A stretch of DNA of 6,193 bases from Aequorivita sp. (GTDB lineage Bacteria > Bacteroidota > Bacteroidia > Flavobacteriales > Flavobacteriaceae): the NCBI GenBank assembly GCA_002733915.1, contig NVXN01000001.1, positions 654,995 to 661,187 of the forward strand, given 5' to 3'. Position numbers and translations under genes: made by a program. Of the stretch, positions 5,550 to 6,193 are shown in pieces. A model generated the notes under the pieces. The model did not search any database. It saw nothing but the letters and a program-made list of their open reading frames with translations, and had not been told where the DNA came from. Positions within the stretch are counted from its first letter, which is position 1; the number at the start of each line of letters is the position of its first letter.

Positions 5550-5562
5550 GCAATACTCCAAA
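5546..5562. promoter_or_regulatory. operator O4, 17-bp dyad
   Basis: TTTGGC-AATAC-TCCAAA, 11 of 12 arm positions matching the consensus. It overlaps the TTTG of the -7 element of the radical SAM promoter and the expected transcription start, a classical repressor position. Confidence 0.7.
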
Positions 5563-5569
5563 TTTCTCT

Positions 5570-6193
5570 ATGGATTTTGATCGAATAAAAGAAAAACTCA
5601 GCATTTTAGCCGATGCCGCAAAATATGATGTTTCCTGTTCTTCCAGTGGAAGCAAGAGGCAAAATAAAAATAACGGATTAGGCAATAGCAGCGGAATGGG
5701 CATTTGCCATAGCTATACTGAAGATGGCAGATGCGTCTCACTATTAAAAATTCTGCTTACCAATCATTGTATTTTTGATTGCGCTTATTGCGTGACGCGA
5801 AAAAGTAATGATATAAAGCGGGCAGCTTTTAAAGTACAGGAAGTGGTGGACCTTACTATTAATTTTTACCGTAGAAATTATATAGAAGGACTTTTTTTAA
5901 GCAGCGGGATTTTCAAAAATGCAGATTATACAATGGAACGTTTGATTGCCGTTGCAAAAAAGTTACGAGAGGAAGAAAATTTCAATGGATATATTCATCT
6001 AAAATCCATTCCAGGCGCAAGTGATGAGTTAATGCGAGAAGCTGGCCTGTATGCGGATCGCCTTTCCGTAAATATTGAAATTCCCACAGAAAAAGGCTTA
6101 AAGTTACTTGCACCGGACAAAAACAGAAAAGATTTTATAAAACCTATGGAAAAGGTAAAAAATGAAATCATTCAGTATAAAAATGAAAAAAGC
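5570..6193 (+). CDS. putative DNA modification/repair radical SAM protein (UDG-linked family), N-terminal half
   Basis: An open frame of 208 codons runs from ATG 5570 to the right edge. CIFDCAYC at 67-74 is the CX3CX2C radical SAM motif (Cys67, Cys71, Cys74) that holds the 4Fe-4S cluster for S-adenosylmethionine cleavage. GLFLSSG at 107-113 is in the place of the GGE-type SAM-binding motif. Before the motif are a Ser/Gly/Asn-rich stretch and three further cysteines (C23, C46, C55). The order NSSGMGICHS, YTEDGRCVSLLKILLTN, RRNYIEGLFLSSG, GYIHLKSIPGAS and LYADRLSVNIEIPTE matches my memory of the family TIGR03916 (about 400 residues), known to be paired with a partner related to uracil-DNA glycosylase. 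So roughly half is present, and the partner gene is expected just to the right. Reaction and substrate are unknown; the DNA-repair role rests on gene association only. Divergent from the S24 regulator, with operators over its promoter. Confidence 0.9.
   Translation, partial: MDFDRIKEKLSILADAAKYDVSCSSSGSKRQNKNNGLGNSSGMGICHSYTEDGRCVSLLKILLTNHCIFDCAYCVTRKSNDIKRAAFKVQEVVDLTINFYRRNYIEGLFLSSGIFKNADYTMERLIAVAKKLREEENFNGYIHLKSIPGASDELMREAGLYADRLSVNIEIPTEKGLKLLAPDKNRKDFIKPMEKVKNEIIQYKNEKS

Noticed and set aside
5526..5563. 12-bp inverted repeat read as a terminator or attenuator hairpin
   Set aside because: It lies upstream of or across the expected transcription start, lacks a T run, and is better explained as the outer arms of operators O3 and O4.
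5467..5703. 79-codon N-terminal extension of the S24 regulator starting at ATG 5703
   Set aside because: It is antisense to the clearly coding radical SAM gene, runs through the promoter and operator region, and has no domain character; the HTH begins right after ATG 5466.
1..6193. CRISPR arrays, tRNA or rRNA genes, insertion sequences
   Set aside because: No regularly spaced repeats, cloverleaf sequences, transposase frames or terminal inverted repeats were seen.

Overview
The window looks like chromosomal DNA of a member of the Bacteroidota, most likely a flavobacterium. It is AT-rich, its start codons lack Shine-Dalgarno sequences, several upstream regions carry the Bacteroidota promoter element TAnnTTTG, and the proteins (a flavobacterial-type WaaA, small lipoproteins ending their signal in F-x-S-C, an S24 regulator next to a radical SAM gene) have the character of that group. 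This assignment is inferred from sequence features, not from a search.

Left part (1-2342, minus strand): a two-gene sugar-nucleotide operon. A DegT-type sugar aminotransferase is read first and shares one base with the start of galE (TAATG). The two would supply modified sugars for surface polysaccharide. Nothing certain lies in 1-165; a short open frame on the minus strand may be the beginning of another gene of the same operon.

Middle (2343-4663, plus strand): a divergent intergenic region with tandem TTG-N4 heptamers leads into waaA, the Kdo transferase of lipid A-core synthesis, which starts at 2482. Next come three tandem genes for tiny, highly charged lipoproteins (74, 80 and 83 residues). 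All three have the same C-R-E-(N/Q)-K sequence at the mature N-terminus. They have a clear -7 promoter element upstream and end at a perfect hairpin terminator.

Right part (4684-6193): a LexA-like regulator (HTH plus S24 self-cleaving peptidase domain; minus strand, true start 5466) is divergent from a radical SAM gene that runs off the right edge (start 5570). The radical SAM protein matches, from memory, the uncharacterised family that is always paired with a uracil-DNA-glycosylase-linked protein and is annotated as putative DNA modification/repair. The 103-bp intergenic region contains four tandem 17-bp dyads of the form TTTGGA-N5-TCCAAA that cover both predicted promoters. This is the most interesting part of the window: an apparent self-contained, probably DNA-damage-inducible switch controlling an uncharacterised radical SAM DNA-repair module.
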